NCBI GenBank assembly: GCA_030446765.1
Contig: JAUJMR010000003.1
Coordinates: forward strand, 179,499-243,498
DNA: 64,000 nucleotides
Origin: Chloroflexia bacterium
Lineage (GTDB): Bacteria > Chloroflexota > Chloroflexia > Thermobaculales > Thermobaculaceae
Direction: 5' to 3'
A program made the position numbers and the translations under genes. This document shows, piece by piece, positions 51,481 to 62,210 of the stretch. Under the pieces are notes generated by a model, which saw nothing but the letters and a program-made list of their open reading frames with translations, made no database searches and was not told where the DNA came from. The number at the start of each line of letters is the position of its first letter. Positions within the stretch are counted from its first letter, which is position 1.

Positions 51481-53178
51481 CTATCGCACTGGCCGGGTCA
51501 CTGCACCCTCGGCGGCGGAGGAGACTAGCGCGGCGTACTTCGCGAACACCCCCGACTCGTAGCGCGCCGCCTGCGGCTTCCACTGCTCCAGCCGTGCGGC
51601 TATCGCCTCTGGGGACAGCTCCACGTCAAGCGTGCGCTGCTCCAGGTCGATCGTGATCAGGTCTCCCTCCCGTATGGCGGCGATTGGTCCGCCGACCGCG
51701 GCCTCCGGCGCCACGTGGCCTACCATGAACCCGCGCGTCGCGCCGCTGAACCGGCCGTCCGTGAGCAGCGCAACCGTCTCGCCGAGGCCCTCGCCGACGA
51801 GCGCCGCGGTGACGCCGAGCATCTCGGGCATCCCCGGCGCGCCGCGCGGTCCTTCGTTTCGGATGACCACCACGTCCCCGTGCTCGATCTCGCGCTTCGT
51901 GACCGCCGCCATCGCGTCCTCGCCGGACTCGAACACTCGCGCCGGACCCTGGTGCCTCGATCTTGGCGACTCCGCCACCTTGATCACCGCCCCCTCCGGC
52001 GCGAGGTTGCCCTTGAGCACCAGCAGGCCGCCGGTCTCCTTCTTCGGCGCGTCCACCGAGAGCACCACCTTCTGTCCCGGCGTCTCCGTCACGTCCGCGA
52101 CCTCCTCCGCGAGCGTCTTGCCCGAAGGGGTGAGTTGATCGCCGTCGATCTTGCCGCCGTCGATCAGGCGCTTCGTGATCAGTCCGATGCCGCCCGCCTT
52201 GTGGACGTCCACCGCCGTGTACTTGCCAGACGGCTTGAGGTCCGCGATGATCGGCGTGCTATCGCTGACTGGGTTGAAGTCGTCGATGGACAACTCGATG
52301 CCCGCCTCACGCGCCATCGCCAGGAAGTGCAGCACGATGTTCGTCGAGCCGCCCGTGGCGTTCGCGACCGCGATACCGTTCAGGAAGCTCTGTCGCGTCA
52401 GGATCTGGCTCGGCTTCAGTCCGCGCTCCAACTGGTCCATCACCAGCCGTCCCGCTTGCCGGGCGATCTCCTGCTTCGTGGGGTCGGGCTGGGGGGTAGA
52501 CGCCATCCCCACCGGGGAGAGGCCGAGCACCTCGATCGCCGTCGCCATCGTGTTCGCGGTGAACTGCCCGCCGCACGCGCCGATGCCGGGGCACGCGACC
52601 CGCTCCAATTCGTCGAGATCCTCGTCGCTCATCTTCCCCGCGGCGTTCGCGCCGATCCCCTCGTATACTTCCTGGATCGTCACGTCGCGCCCGCGGAAGT
52701 TCCCCGGCAGGATCGAGCCGCCGTACAACACGAAGCCTGGGATATCAAGCCGGGTCAGCGCCATCGCGGAGCCGGGGAGTGTCTTGTCGCACGCGGCGAG
52801 GATGACGATCGCGTCGAACATATGCCCGCGCCCGACGAGCTCAATGGAGTCCGCGATAACCTCCCGACTGATGAGCGAGGCGTTCATCCCCTCCGTGCCC
52901 ATCGTGACGCCGTCGGAGATCGCGACGGTGTTCAGTTCCATCGGCACGCCGCCCGCCTCGCGGATCCCTGCCTTGATGCCCTCCGCGAGCCGGCGAAAGC
53001 CCAGGTTGCAGGGCATCGTCTCGATCCACGAGTGCGCGACGCCGACAATCGGCTTCTTGAAATCGTCGTCGCCGAGCCCGATAGCGCGCAGCATCGAGCG
53101 TGCGCCAGCGCGGTCCCGCCCGTCTATGATCGTCTTGCTCTTGTGGCGGGTGTCGAACTTCGTGGCTGTGTCGATCAT
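51481..53178 (-). CDS. ilvD: Dihydroxy-acid dehydratase
   Basis: 'RAGARSMLRAIGLGDDDFKKPIVGVAHSWIETMPCN', 'AACDKTLPGSAMALTRLDIPGFVLYGGSI', 'GIGACGGQFTANTMATAIEVLGLS'. Confidence 0.96.
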   Translation of the reverse strand: MIDTATKFDTRHKSKTIIDGRDRAGARSMLRAIGLGDDDFKKPIVGVAHSWIETMPCNLGFRRLAEGIKAGIREAGGVPMELNTVAISDGVTMGTEGMNASLISREVIADSIELVGRGHMFDAIVILAACDKTLPGSAMALTRLDIPGFVLYGGSILPGNFRGRDVTIQEVYEGIGANAAGKMSDEDLDELERVACPGIGACGGQFTANTMATAIEVLGLSPVGMASTPQPDPTKQEIARQAGRLVMDQLERGLKPSQILTRQSFLNGIAVANATGGSTNIVLHFLAMAREAGIELSIDDFNPVSDSTPIIADLKPSGKYTAVDVHKAGGIGLITKRLIDGGKIDGDQLTPSGKTLAEEVADVTETPGQKVVLSVDAPKKETGGLLVLKGNLAPEGAVIKVAESPRSRHQGPARVFESGEDAMAAVTKREIEHGDVVVIRNEGPRGAPGMPEMLGVTAALVGEGLGETVALLTDGRFSGATRGFMVGHVAPEAAVGGPIAAIREGDLITIDLEQRTLDVELSPEAIAARLEQWKPQAARYESGVFAKYAALVSSAAEGAVTRPVR

Positions 53179-53357
53179 GGATGCTTCCTCACATGGTGCG
53201 TCTTCGGCGTTGGCGGTGGGTATCAGGGCGCATGCTACCATCAGTGAACAGCCCGCGTCGAGTAGGTGCCCATTGCCGGATTGTAAGCCGAGCGGCCACG
53301 AGTTCCGACTATCCTTACACCCGCTTGCAAGGATGCTGAGGCTTGGAGGGGCAGGTC

Positions 53358-53496
53358 TCTTACGAACTCCAGCTAAACAGTAGGGCATCTGTCATTCCGA
53401 GTCGTCCTGCGAGGATCGGTCGTGAGGCCATGCTCGGTGCACTTTGCGCGGGGTTCGCGATGACACGAGTAGAGTTCACCCGGATTGCGTATCCGC
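53358..53496 (-). repeat. Dispersed nested-palindrome element, copy 9 (diverged)
   Basis: gaactccagctaaacagtagggcatcTGTCATTCCGAG..GCGAGGATC...CGCGATGACACGAGTAGAGTTCACCCGGATTGCGTATCC, reverse orientation. Confidence 0.7.
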
Positions 53497-53799
53497 GCCC
53501 GACCCCACGCTTGGCGGCGAGGAGGCGTAGTGCCACCTACCCCGCGAAATGGCCTTCCGTGCCTGCGGCGTGCCGGCGGCGACCGGCCGGGGCGCTTGAT
53601 GCGCAGTTCAACCGGGACCTGGAGCCACCCAGCATCAGGCATCGCCCAGGTCCCGCGCGGCAGCACCCCGTCGGGCACCGCCGTGCCCTGGTGGGCTGCG
53701 TCAGGGCTGCGCCGTGGCGAGGACTCAGATGGTGCCTTGTGCGCTCGGGGCCATTAGCCCGGCTCAGACGCAGCCAGAAGCTCGATCCGCCCGTGCGAT

Positions 53800-55030
53800 C
53801 TGCGATCCAACTCCGCCAGCCTGACGTTCACCGCCTTGAGTCTGCTGCCTCGATCTCTGCTCAAGCTGGTCGTCAGTACGTCGATATCTCCTGATCTGCT
53901 GCTCGAGCGCCTGCTTCGAGGCGTTCAGTGGTGAGCCTGCCCGAGAATGATCTGCTTCTCGAGCGCCTGTCAGTCGTTCCGCAGAGGTGCAAGCTCGCCT
54001 CGATCTGCTCGATCTCCTGCTCAGCCGCCAAGATCTGCTGATTGAGCTGCGCGACTCTCGTTTGCTGCAAGCTGCTGGATCTGCTGATTGAGCAGCACCT
54101 GCTTGTCCTTCGCGGCCTGGATCTCCCGCTCCTTCTGCGTGATCTGCTGATCGACTTCCGTCAACTTGTTTTTCGCCGCCTGGAGCTGCTGCTCAAGCGG
54201 TGCGATCTGCTGCTCAAGCGTCTGCAACTGGGTCTTCAGCGAGCTTCGATCTGAGCTGCAGGAGGATCTTCACTTGCCCGACCCTCTCACCGGGAAGGGC
54301 TTTCAGGGCTGCTACCGTCGGGGGGCTCGCTTTCCTTCTGCGCGATCTGCTGCTGGACTGCTTCTGGGTGTTCAGTGGACGTGCGGAGGTAGGAAGCTGC
54401 TGCTCGTAGCGTCTTGATCTGCTGCTCGAGCGCCTGCCAGCCGTGGTCTGCGCAGCGCTGCCAGATTCTGCTCTGCCTGCGTGATCTGCTCCTGAAGCGT
54501 ACCTTCGCGTCGTTCTGGAGGGCTGCAAGCATCCGCGCTGGACCTGCTGAGCTGCGCCAGGCCGAGATTCTCGTTCGCCGAGGTGGAAGCTCCTGCTAGC
54601 TGTGCGATCTTCTGATTGACCTGTGAGCTCGTCTTGCTGGAGCGCCTGCTCGACTTGCTGGATCTGCTGATTGAGTCGAAGCTCGTCGTTTCGTCTGCAA
54701 CCGTGCTCTGCCTCCATCCTGCTCGAGCGCTTTCTTGTCGTCCTGCAGCGTTGCGAGAGTCTGCTCCAGCGCCCGCGACCTGCAGCTCGAGCACGGGCGG
54801 CGCTGTCGTTCGGTTTGCAGTGCCGTACGCTCCGCCTCTAGCTGCAGGAGCAACTCCGTCGCCGCCGCTTCCAGCGGGGGAGGTTCTGCTCGGACCATTC
54901 TGCAACTGGTTCAGACCCCGTTGCAGATGCCGTTTCCGCCCGAGCAACCGGCTGTACCACCACCATGCTCATCAGTAGCGCTGAACGAGCACGACGGAGG
55001 CGGTGATGGCTGGTTCGTCCGTCATCTGTT
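53800..55030 (-). CDS. Secreted/membrane-anchored Gln-rich coiled-coil protein, many apparent frameshifts
   Basis: 'MSMVVVQPVARAETA' signal-like; 'QTLEQQIAPLEQQLQAAKNKLTEVDQQITQKEREIQAAKDKQVLLNQQIQQLAA', 'VAQLNQQILAAEQEIEQIEASL', repeated CTGCTCGAGCGCCTG-like DNA. Confidence 0.6.
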
Positions 55031-55330
55031 GTTCTCCTTAGCCACGTTCCGTCTTGCTGTTGCCTCAACGATACTTCGCCTTGATGGTGCACCTCGTTGC
55101 GCAACCTTCTCGTGTGATTCTATGCCGCCTTTGGTTCACCCTACGTTAGTTGCCCTCCTCCCTTCTCAACGGAGAAACTGGCCAGGCAGGTGCAGTTGAT
55201 ACCCGTGAAGGTCCGGTGGCCGGTTGCACGGCTAGCTTACGGGAGCTTCTCAGATCGCAGGTAAGGCCTGTCATGACTTCCGTAATCATAGAATAGGACC
55301 CTGAGCATCGTGCAAATGAGTGATCTTTCT

Positions 55331-55348
55331 CTAGCTCATTTGAGCTAG
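55331..55348. repeat. Near-perfect palindrome CTAGCTCATTTGAGCTAG
   Basis: 8-bp arms CTAGCTCA/TGAGCTAG around TT. Confidence 0.6.
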
Positions 55349-55468
55349 GCGCTTGAAATGGTAAGCAGTCCGGTCGCTGGTAAACATGGAGCGACTGTGT
55401 TGCCCAGTATCTTCACTGCGCCAGAAAGTAATGATCAAGATGGAGTAGGAAGAATGTTGAGCTGAATG

Positions 55469-55490
55469 GGTGCCCGTGTGGTCACTATGG
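55469..55490 (+). repeat. 22-bp direct repeat, copy 1 (GGTGCCCGTGTGGTCACTATGG)
   Basis: Exact match to 55547-55568. Confidence 0.9.
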
Positions 55491-55546
55491 TACGTGCCGG
55501 AGGACTAGCAGAAGCGCTGCCTTGACGTCTATGTGGAGATGTTGAT

Positions 55547-55568
55547 GGTGCCCGTGTGGTCACTATGG
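55547..55568 (+). repeat. 22-bp direct repeat, copy 2
   Basis: Exact match to 55469-55490, period 78 bp. Confidence 0.9.
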
Positions 55569-56268
55569 GGAGAGGCAGTCGAGGCGCATCGGGGAGCGGT
55601 GGAGGCGGCCAGGCAGGTATGGCGGGGGAGGTTCGGGTCACGGGCGACGGTGCAGAATGGCGATGGGCTCTGCGGACCTCCGAAGCGCTGCCAGCTAGGG
55701 CTAATTTAAGGGAAGCCGTCCAGCTCCGCAGCGGTGACGGGTGCGGGGTGCGTCAATGCCGTCTCAGTCTACATGCGCTATTGCACCACGGGGCCGACAT
55801 CCTGATTGATCCGATAGCCGGTTGCACTAGTGGCTCCTCCCGTCCAAAGTGCCCAGATAAGGACGGGTTTCCTTGGCTACCTCGTCCTGCCCTCGCCGAT
55901 GCGGTATTCGCACTTCTGTGTAGAGTAGTCACAGTCTACCGGCATTTTCCCTGGACGGCAATGGTTATGTATCGTTCGCCGGTTACAATCTGGTCAACAT
56001 TGGGTCAACATCTGGCTAACACACGGTGGGAAGAGAAGAACACTACCGCAGGTCTGTACCTGCGGCGGCAGTCTGCTGAGGGGTGCAAGGTGACAATCCT
56101 CCGTGACACCGACCTCGCATCTTACGGATGAGCCGGTGGGCAGCCCGGATAGCCCTGAGAGTTCGACACCTTGGCGCGGATGAGGAGGAACCCACAGGAA
56201 GTCCGGTGATCGGCAAACTCTCTACACGAGACCATTGGTATACGAGGGCCGGAGCCGGTAGAAGGTGG

Positions 56269-56580
56269 TCAGACCTCGTCGTCGTCATCGCCCTCTGGGC
56301 CCTCCGACAGGCGCCCGTGAGCTGCTGGTAGCGCTTCGCGTACGCCACGTCCGCGGTGATCCCCATGTCCCACAGATCCTCGCGGTCCGGGTACTCTCCG
56401 GCGCGCGATCAGCCCAATAGTTGCCCAGGTAATACCTCTTGATGTCCTCGGGGTTCGTGACCGCGCAGTCGCTCCATCATCAGGCCGGTCAACTCTTCGA
56501 ACTCCGGCTTGAGCCGCCCGCGCTGCCATCGGTCGTAGCGGGTGACGGCCTTTTGCCAGCTGTTTGGCATCCTGTCCATA
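56269..56580 (-). CDS. Hypothetical protein, probably frameshifted
   Basis: MDRMPNSWQKAVTRYDRWQRGRLKPEFEELTGLMMERLRGHE...EGDDDDEV; acidic C-terminus. Confidence 0.35.
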   Translation of the reverse strand, partial: YGQDAKQLAKGRHPLRPMAARAAQAGVRRVDRPDDGATARSRTPRTSRGITWATIGLIARRRVPGPRGSVGHGDHRGRGVREALPAAHGRLSEGPEGDDDDEV

Positions 56581-56613
56581 GCACGCGTACCCTCTCCTGT
56601 TCGTATCGGATGC

Positions 56614-57581
56614 TCAGCCGCGCTCACTTCCCTTTCGTCGCGCCTGCAAGCGCGCACGCGCCATCGCCTCCTTATAGAAGGTGGTAACCGTGTCGGGGCT
56701 TGGGCGATGTCCCGTGCTGTAATAATACTGCGACCGGCCGGCAACGTACGTGCCGGTGTACGCGATCGTCGTCTTCGGGAGCGCGCCCACGCCCGCCGGC
56801 AGCGCCGCCAATTCACGGGCCAGCGAGCGCCAGAAGAAGCTGGCGCCGACGACCGGGATTAGCTCCGTGAGCACCTTGCGGCTGCTCTGGATCTCCGCGC
56901 CGCGCTGCGGCGAGCTTGAACACGAGCAGCATCTGGTTCTTCGTGAGCACGAACAGGTCGGCGCTCGCGGTCACGATGTTCCCGACGACGGGTATCACCG
57001 CGGGCAGGTTGCTCATCAGGAGCGAACTCCGCGTTCGCCCGCGCGCCCTCCGTGATGAGCTGGTGGCTGACGAATGGACGGAACGGTGCAGGCCGACGGG
57101 CGAGCGCGAGGTCGAACGCCTCCAGGTCGCGCAGCACTGCCCTCACCACAGGGTCGCCGATCTCCTCGTCCCGCAGGCGCAGCAACCGAACCCGGTAGCG
57201 GTTGTTTGTGAGCAGGGCGTCGAGCGCATCGAGCGACGCGCTATCGCCCACGAGTGCGGTAGCACCGAGCGAGACCACGACCACGGGCAGGCCGATAGCC
57301 GCGATCCGCTCCCGATGTCCGCGGAGTCGATCTGCCCGCTGCCGAGCGTGTACAGCACAAGCGACGCACGCTCAAACAGGGGATCCCAGCCAGCGCTCGT
57401 GGGGTGGTTGAGCACGGGGAGTAGCGCTGACGCCGCCGGAGAGCACGTCCACGACCGCCCTGCGCGCGGGCTCGGAGGCACCCGTGACCACCAGGCTGAA
57501 GTGCCGGTTGGCCTCGTCGCGGATATCATCGAGGCTGATCTCGCGCACGAGCTCGAAGAGAGTGCGAGTACGTCGTATCAA
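56614..57581 (-). CDS. YcjF/DUF697-like membrane-associated protein, several apparent frameshifts
   Basis: 'IRRTRTLFELVREISLDDIRDEANRHFSLVVTGA' // 'VVVVSLGATALVGDSASLDALDALL' // 'MSNLPAVIPVVGNIVTASADLFVLTKNQMLLVFKLAAARRGDPEQ' // 'VLTELIPVVGASFFWRSLARELAALPAGVGALPKTTIAYTGTYVAGRSQYYYSTG'. Confidence 0.65.
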
Positions 57582-57893
57582 GGAGCCATCCTTTCAGGCA
57601 CGGCCCCTGGGTCTCTCGCGCCGCGCAAGCCAATTATACCGCCCCGCGAGCGTACATCCCCGACGCCGCCGCCATGGCATTCCAAGCCGGCGAGGAAGCG
57701 CTGGGCGCGCGCGATCATGGCTTGTAGTGAGACGTTATATATAACGGTCTACTGCGGCGGCCTGCTCGGCACGAGCGCGATGACAACGGCACAATCTACC
57801 GGCTATGGCCACCCTGCCATCCCGCCGCCGAGCCTACGCGTAGAACCCGACGCGAGCGACTTGGCGAAGGGGCCGGGCCGCTCGCCAAGCGCT

Positions 57894-58565
57894 TCACCGG
57901 GCGGGTCCGTTGCCGGTTATCGGTCGAGCGGGGGTACCGGCGCTCGTCGCCCTGCTGTTCTCGCCCTGCTGCCCGGCCCGGATGTCGTGGCCGGTCACGC
58001 GCACATCGGTGTCCACCTCCACGTGATCCCGGTGCCCGGTCGTTTCCCGTGTCGTGGTGGCGGTCTCACTCATCGTGGCATCCGTGTCCTGCTGCTGCTG
58101 CACCCCCGCGGTCGGCTGCTGTGGGACCATGACCTCTGTGTGGGCAGACGCGGCACCCTCGTCTTGTGCGGGCGCCGTGGCAGCAACCTCCGGCTGGGCT
58201 GAGCGCGACGCCGTCTCCTGCCCCAGGGTCGGCGGCCGCTCGTGCCAGCTGCTGGCGCTTATCGCCACCTGGTCCACGTCGAGCACGACGTTGTCGGCAT
58301 CGATGGCGCGGACGGCCTGAATCGGGATATACGCCGTGCCCCCGGAGTCCGTGTCCACCTCGACGTACGTGCCCTGAACGGCACCGCTCTGCACCACCTG
58401 GTCGTACGTCACCGCCTCCTCGGATTCCTGGATCGCGTCCGCCAGATCCTCCCCCGCGGGATCCGAGCCTTGCCATACCTTCGTCACCCGGCCGACGGGC
58501 TCGCGCTGGTTCGTGACCACCTGCGCGCCCTCCTGTATCTGTCCCAGCAAATCGGGGTTGGACAT
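57894..58565 (-). CDS. PRC-barrel/DUF2171-like protein with Gln/Thr-rich C-terminus
   Basis: 'MSNPDLLGQIQEGAQVVTNQREPVGRVTKVWQGSD...GTYVEVDTDSGGTAYIPIQAVRAIDADNVVLDVDQVAI'. Confidence 0.75.
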   Translation of the reverse strand: MSNPDLLGQIQEGAQVVTNQREPVGRVTKVWQGSDPAGEDLADAIQESEEAVTYDQVVQSGAVQGTYVEVDTDSGGTAYIPIQAVRAIDADNVVLDVDQVAISASSWHERPPTLGQETASRSAQPEVAATAPAQDEGAASAHTEVMVPQQPTAGVQQQQDTDATMSETATTTRETTGHRDHVEVDTDVRVTGHDIRAGQQGENSRATSAGTPARPITGNGPAR

Positions 58566-58685
58566 TGCTTCCTCCTTCTGGACGATAACCAACTCGATCG
58601 CGCGAGGCCGAGCCCTTTGCCGCACTCCCTGTGCCAGCACCATATGGACGTTATTCGCAGGTGGTGGGTATAGAGGACCAGCCCT

Positions 58686-58716
58686 GTAGAGGCAGGTCTC
58701 CGTGCCTGCCCGAGGG
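58686..58716 (+). repeat. Hairpin repeat GTAGAGGCAGGTCTCCGTGCCTGCCCGAGGG
   Basis: Related to 14990-15020; GGCAGG/CCTGCC stem. Confidence 0.6.
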
Positions 58717-58983
58717 ACGCGCCTGCCCTTTCCCCTGTGCCGGCCATGCCCCAGCAGGATGGTACACCGGCCGCGTTCACACTGCAGGGGCGAAGCACTG
58801 CTTCACCCGACCCGCCCAAGGACAAACTCGTCGTTCAGGTAACAAACCAGTAACAGTGCTCTGACTAAAAGCCCAGTACTTACATACGATTATCCTGCGC
58901 TGCCCGCAAAAACACTGCGAAGGGCCGCGCATCAAATTGAAAAGTGGCGGGTACTTAATAGAAGGGTCGCTCGCCGGTGGCAC

Positions 58984-59905
58984 CTACCGGGCGAAGGCGC
59001 GGAAGGGGTTGTGGTGGGTGAGCTGGGCGATCGTCAGGTCGTCCACCCCCGCGGCGCGCAGCTTGGGCAGGAACTGCTCGTTGATGTATGTGTACGGCTT
59101 CCGCTCCCCACCGCCGGGCTTCGCGGGGTCGTACCAGCCCCGGTCGTGGCTGAGCAGCACCCGGTCGCCCGTGCCCGCATCCAACATCATCTGTACGAGG
59201 TCTACGAACTTCTGGTCCTCCTGCGGGTCGCCGATGCCGTCGTACTCCACCCACGCCCCGTCGCGCCATCTCCAGGTGCAACGCGGTGTCCGGCTCCACG
59301 TGCGTGTGGATCCACACGAAGCGCTCCGCAGGGTACCCAGCCGCCTCGAGGACATCCAGCTGGTCGCGGACCACCTGCCCGCGGATTGTGTGGCTGCCGA
59401 TTGCCGCGTTCGTCGCCGCCCCGGCCCGCGCTGCCGCACGCAGCACCTTATTCTCCGTCTCCGTCAGGCCGTCGTCGCCCGCGCTCAGCTTGATCCAGCC
59501 CGCCTGGACGCCGCTCTTCTCGATCTCGCCCGTGAGCTCGCCCAGCATCCAGTCGCACAACTCATCCTCACTCGCCTGGTGGAACCATGGCGGAATCCAC
59601 GGCTCACGGTACACACCCGTCGGCGCCACCAGTGGGAACCCCGTCGCCTCGGAGACCGCGCGCAGGATGTCCGCCCGCCGCCCCACGCCGCCGGTGCTCG
59701 GCTCCACGATCGCCGTGACGCCCAGATCCTGCGCGTCCGCGATGTACGGGGCCATGAGCTGCACGACATCCGCCGCGTCGGCCTTTCCATAGCCGGGCTG
59801 GTCCCACGTGCGCAGGTCCACGAACACGTGCTCATGCGGCAGGATCATCCCCAATTCGTCCGCATCCATCGGCCCGAGGGTCGTGATCAACTGCGGCACG
59901 AGCAA
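58984..59905 (-). CDS. Phosphotriesterase family metal-dependent hydrolase, one apparent frameshift
   Basis: 'TLGPMDADELGMILPHEHVFVDLR', 'AIVEPSTGGVGRRADILRAVSEATGFPLVAPTGVYRE', 'GSHTIRGQV', 'FVWIHTHVEPD' // 'RVLLSHDRGWYDPAKPGGGERKPYTYI'. Confidence 0.92.
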
Positions 59906-60028
59906 GCTCCTTGGTACTCAACTAGCAGCGGACATCATTTCGCGACGCCACTTGAGCGTTAGCCGATTTCAGCAACGACCACGCCACCAACCCGACGCTC
60001 GCGCTCAAGTCGGAGATAGCCGCAACCC

Positions 60029-60749
60029 CTATCCCGTGGCAGCGTAGAAGAAGGCGATCTGCAAGCCGTTGAACAGCCCGTGCAACACGATCGCTGGGAT
60101 GATGCTGTCGTAGCGCTCCGTGACGAGCGTCAGGGCCACCCCGCGACGAAGAGCGGCAGTAGCAGGATCGGTATCACGTGTACCACGCTGAACAGCATCG
60201 CTGTGAGCACAACCGCGACAAGTGTCCGCATCCGTGCACGGAGGTAAGGGTACAGCACCCCCGGAACAGGATCTCCTCGACGATCGGCCCGACGATGGCG
60301 ATCCCCGGGGAAAAGCCACAGGAAGGTCTCCCGGGAGAGGCGGCCGTCGGGCGCAATCATCTCCTCCTGCGGGTTCTGTATCTCGCCAAAGACCGCGACG
60401 AGCGCCAGGGAAACTAGGAAGTTCGCGACGAGCAGCAGGATGAGCACGGGGATCATCGTGAGCACCGTGCGCACGCTAACCGGGCGGAACCCGACATCAC
60501 GCCACGTCGCTCCCCGTCGCTGAATGATGATGAGCCCGATACCCAGAGCCAGTCCGAGGTACAGGCCGACGGTAGATATCCCGCCTTGCGCGCTCTTGGA
60601 CAGCGGTATGCCCAGCAGCCAGGTACGCCGAGTGCTACTACGAGCAGAATACCGAGCATAAGGCCGACGAGCACCGCTGCGATGATATGGCGCCAATCCC
60701 ACGGCACGCCCGGCCGCGTCGCTTGGGTGTGCTCAGGAATATCCGTCAT
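60029..60749 (-). CDS. CPBP family intramembrane metalloprotease, apparent frameshifts
   Basis: Hydrophobic; 'IVGPIVEEILFRG' recovered in one frame, 'VLTAMLFSVVHVIPILLLPLFVAG' // 'YDSIIPAIVLHGLFNGLQI'. Confidence 0.88.
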
Positions 60750-60939
60750 AGCGCTCAAACGCGCACCTCCTTGCTCTATCAATTATAGCCGCCGTACTTC
60801 CACCGGCTCGTACGCCATCTGATAAGAAAGCAGGATGGTGCACAGTGAGAGGGACACTGTCGTCCGTGACCCGCCGCCGTGAGCGGCCGAAAGCCAGGTA
60901 TAGATTATGTTTATATGCGGTGACTGTGGGTCGCTAGGG

Positions 60940-62210
<1,271 letters not shown>

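Noticed and set aside
51715-53247. 510-aa plus-strand ORF opposite ilvD
   Set aside because: Antisense shadow ORF from GC-rich codon bias; Arg/His/Asp-rich composition and no family signature, whereas ilvD on the other strand is unambiguous
53890-54800. Short repeated CTGCTCGAGCGCCTG-like motifs considered as CRISPR
   Set aside because: Motifs are degenerate, irregularly spaced and explained by heptad-coding DNA on the minus strand
58937-59962. 341-aa plus-strand ORF opposite the phosphotriesterase
   Set aside because: Shadow ORF without family features
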